From Pseudomonadota bacterium (GTDB lineage Bacteria; Pseudomonadota; Alphaproteobacteria; Sphingomonadales; Sphingomonadaceae): a DNA stretch of 6,177 bases. Position 1 is the stretch's first letter. The number at the start of each line of letters is the position of its first letter. Location of the stretch: positions 1 to 6,177 of the forward strand of contig JARXKO010000092.1 of NCBI GenBank assembly GCA_030271595.1. Direction: 5' to 3'. Under the pieces are notes generated by a model. That model was not told where the DNA came from. It did no database searches and saw nothing but the letters and a program-made list of their open reading frames with translations. Below are positions 6,141 to 6,177 of the stretch, piece by piece. The position numbers and the translations under genes are program-made.

Positions 6141-6177
6141 TTATTCCGCCTTCGCTTCCTCGGCGCCGGCAGCCGGC
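6141..6177 (-). CDS. rpsP: C-terminal tail of probable ribosomal protein S16, cut by window edge
   Basis: Only the last eleven full codons and TAA are visible, encoding PAAGAEEAKAE. No conserved S16 core is in the window. The call rests on position (rpsP directly precedes rimM in most bacteria), on the three-base gap to the rimM ATG, and on the Ala/Glu/Lys-rich tail, which is common on alphaproteobacterial S16. The sequence alone could not identify it. Confidence 0.65.
   Translation of the reverse strand, partial: PAAGAEEAKAE

Overview
The window looks like a chromosomal segment of an alphaproteobacterium, most likely of the Sphingomonadales. This is inferred from the high G+C, strong G/C preference at third codon positions, the protein sequences, and a rhizobial/caulobacter-style promoter ahead of asd. 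There are no mobile elements, tRNA or rRNA genes, CRISPR repeats or compositional islands. Coding density is very high; the largest gaps are about 60-90 bases.

Layout, left to right. (1) 1-758, minus: aspartate-semialdehyde dehydrogenase (asd), cut at its C-terminus by the window edge, with a GTG start and a recognisable promoter and Shine-Dalgarno. (2) 846-3032, plus: a large polytopic M28 metallopeptidase. It has an N-terminal anchor, a periplasmic zinc-peptidase domain, eight more membrane segments and a C-terminal periplasmic domain, the plan of eukaryotic ERMP1/Fxna and yeast Pff1. (3) 3038-3067: a rho-independent terminator for the minus-strand ribosomal operon. (4) 3097-4606, minus: a tightly coupled set read right to left, a small 3-TM protein, then trmD, then rplS, each joined to the next by a 4-base ATGA overlap. 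(5) 4684-5643, plus: a thioredoxin-reductase-like flavoprotein. (6) 5640-6137, minus: rimM, preceded by the last codons of what is almost certainly rpsP (6141-6177).

The minus-strand genes from 6177 to 3097 are the conserved bacterial block rpsP-rimM-trmD-rplS, which joins ribosomal proteins S16 and L19 to a 30S maturation factor and the tRNA m1G37 methyltransferase. Here the block is split. A complete flavoprotein gene lies in antisense orientation between rimM and the trmD group, and a small membrane-protein gene has been added ahead of trmD. The flavoprotein and rimM converge so tightly that their two TAG stop codons share the palindrome CTAG, leaving no room for an intergenic terminator. 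Either the ribosomal transcript runs through the flavoprotein gene as antisense RNA, or trmD-rplS has its own promoter.

The most interesting points are this antisense insertion, the flavoprotein's redox CPIC motif combined with a degenerate NADPH site, and the ERMP1-like bacterial peptidase. I do not see a wholly new defence or mobile system here; most of the window is housekeeping chromosome.
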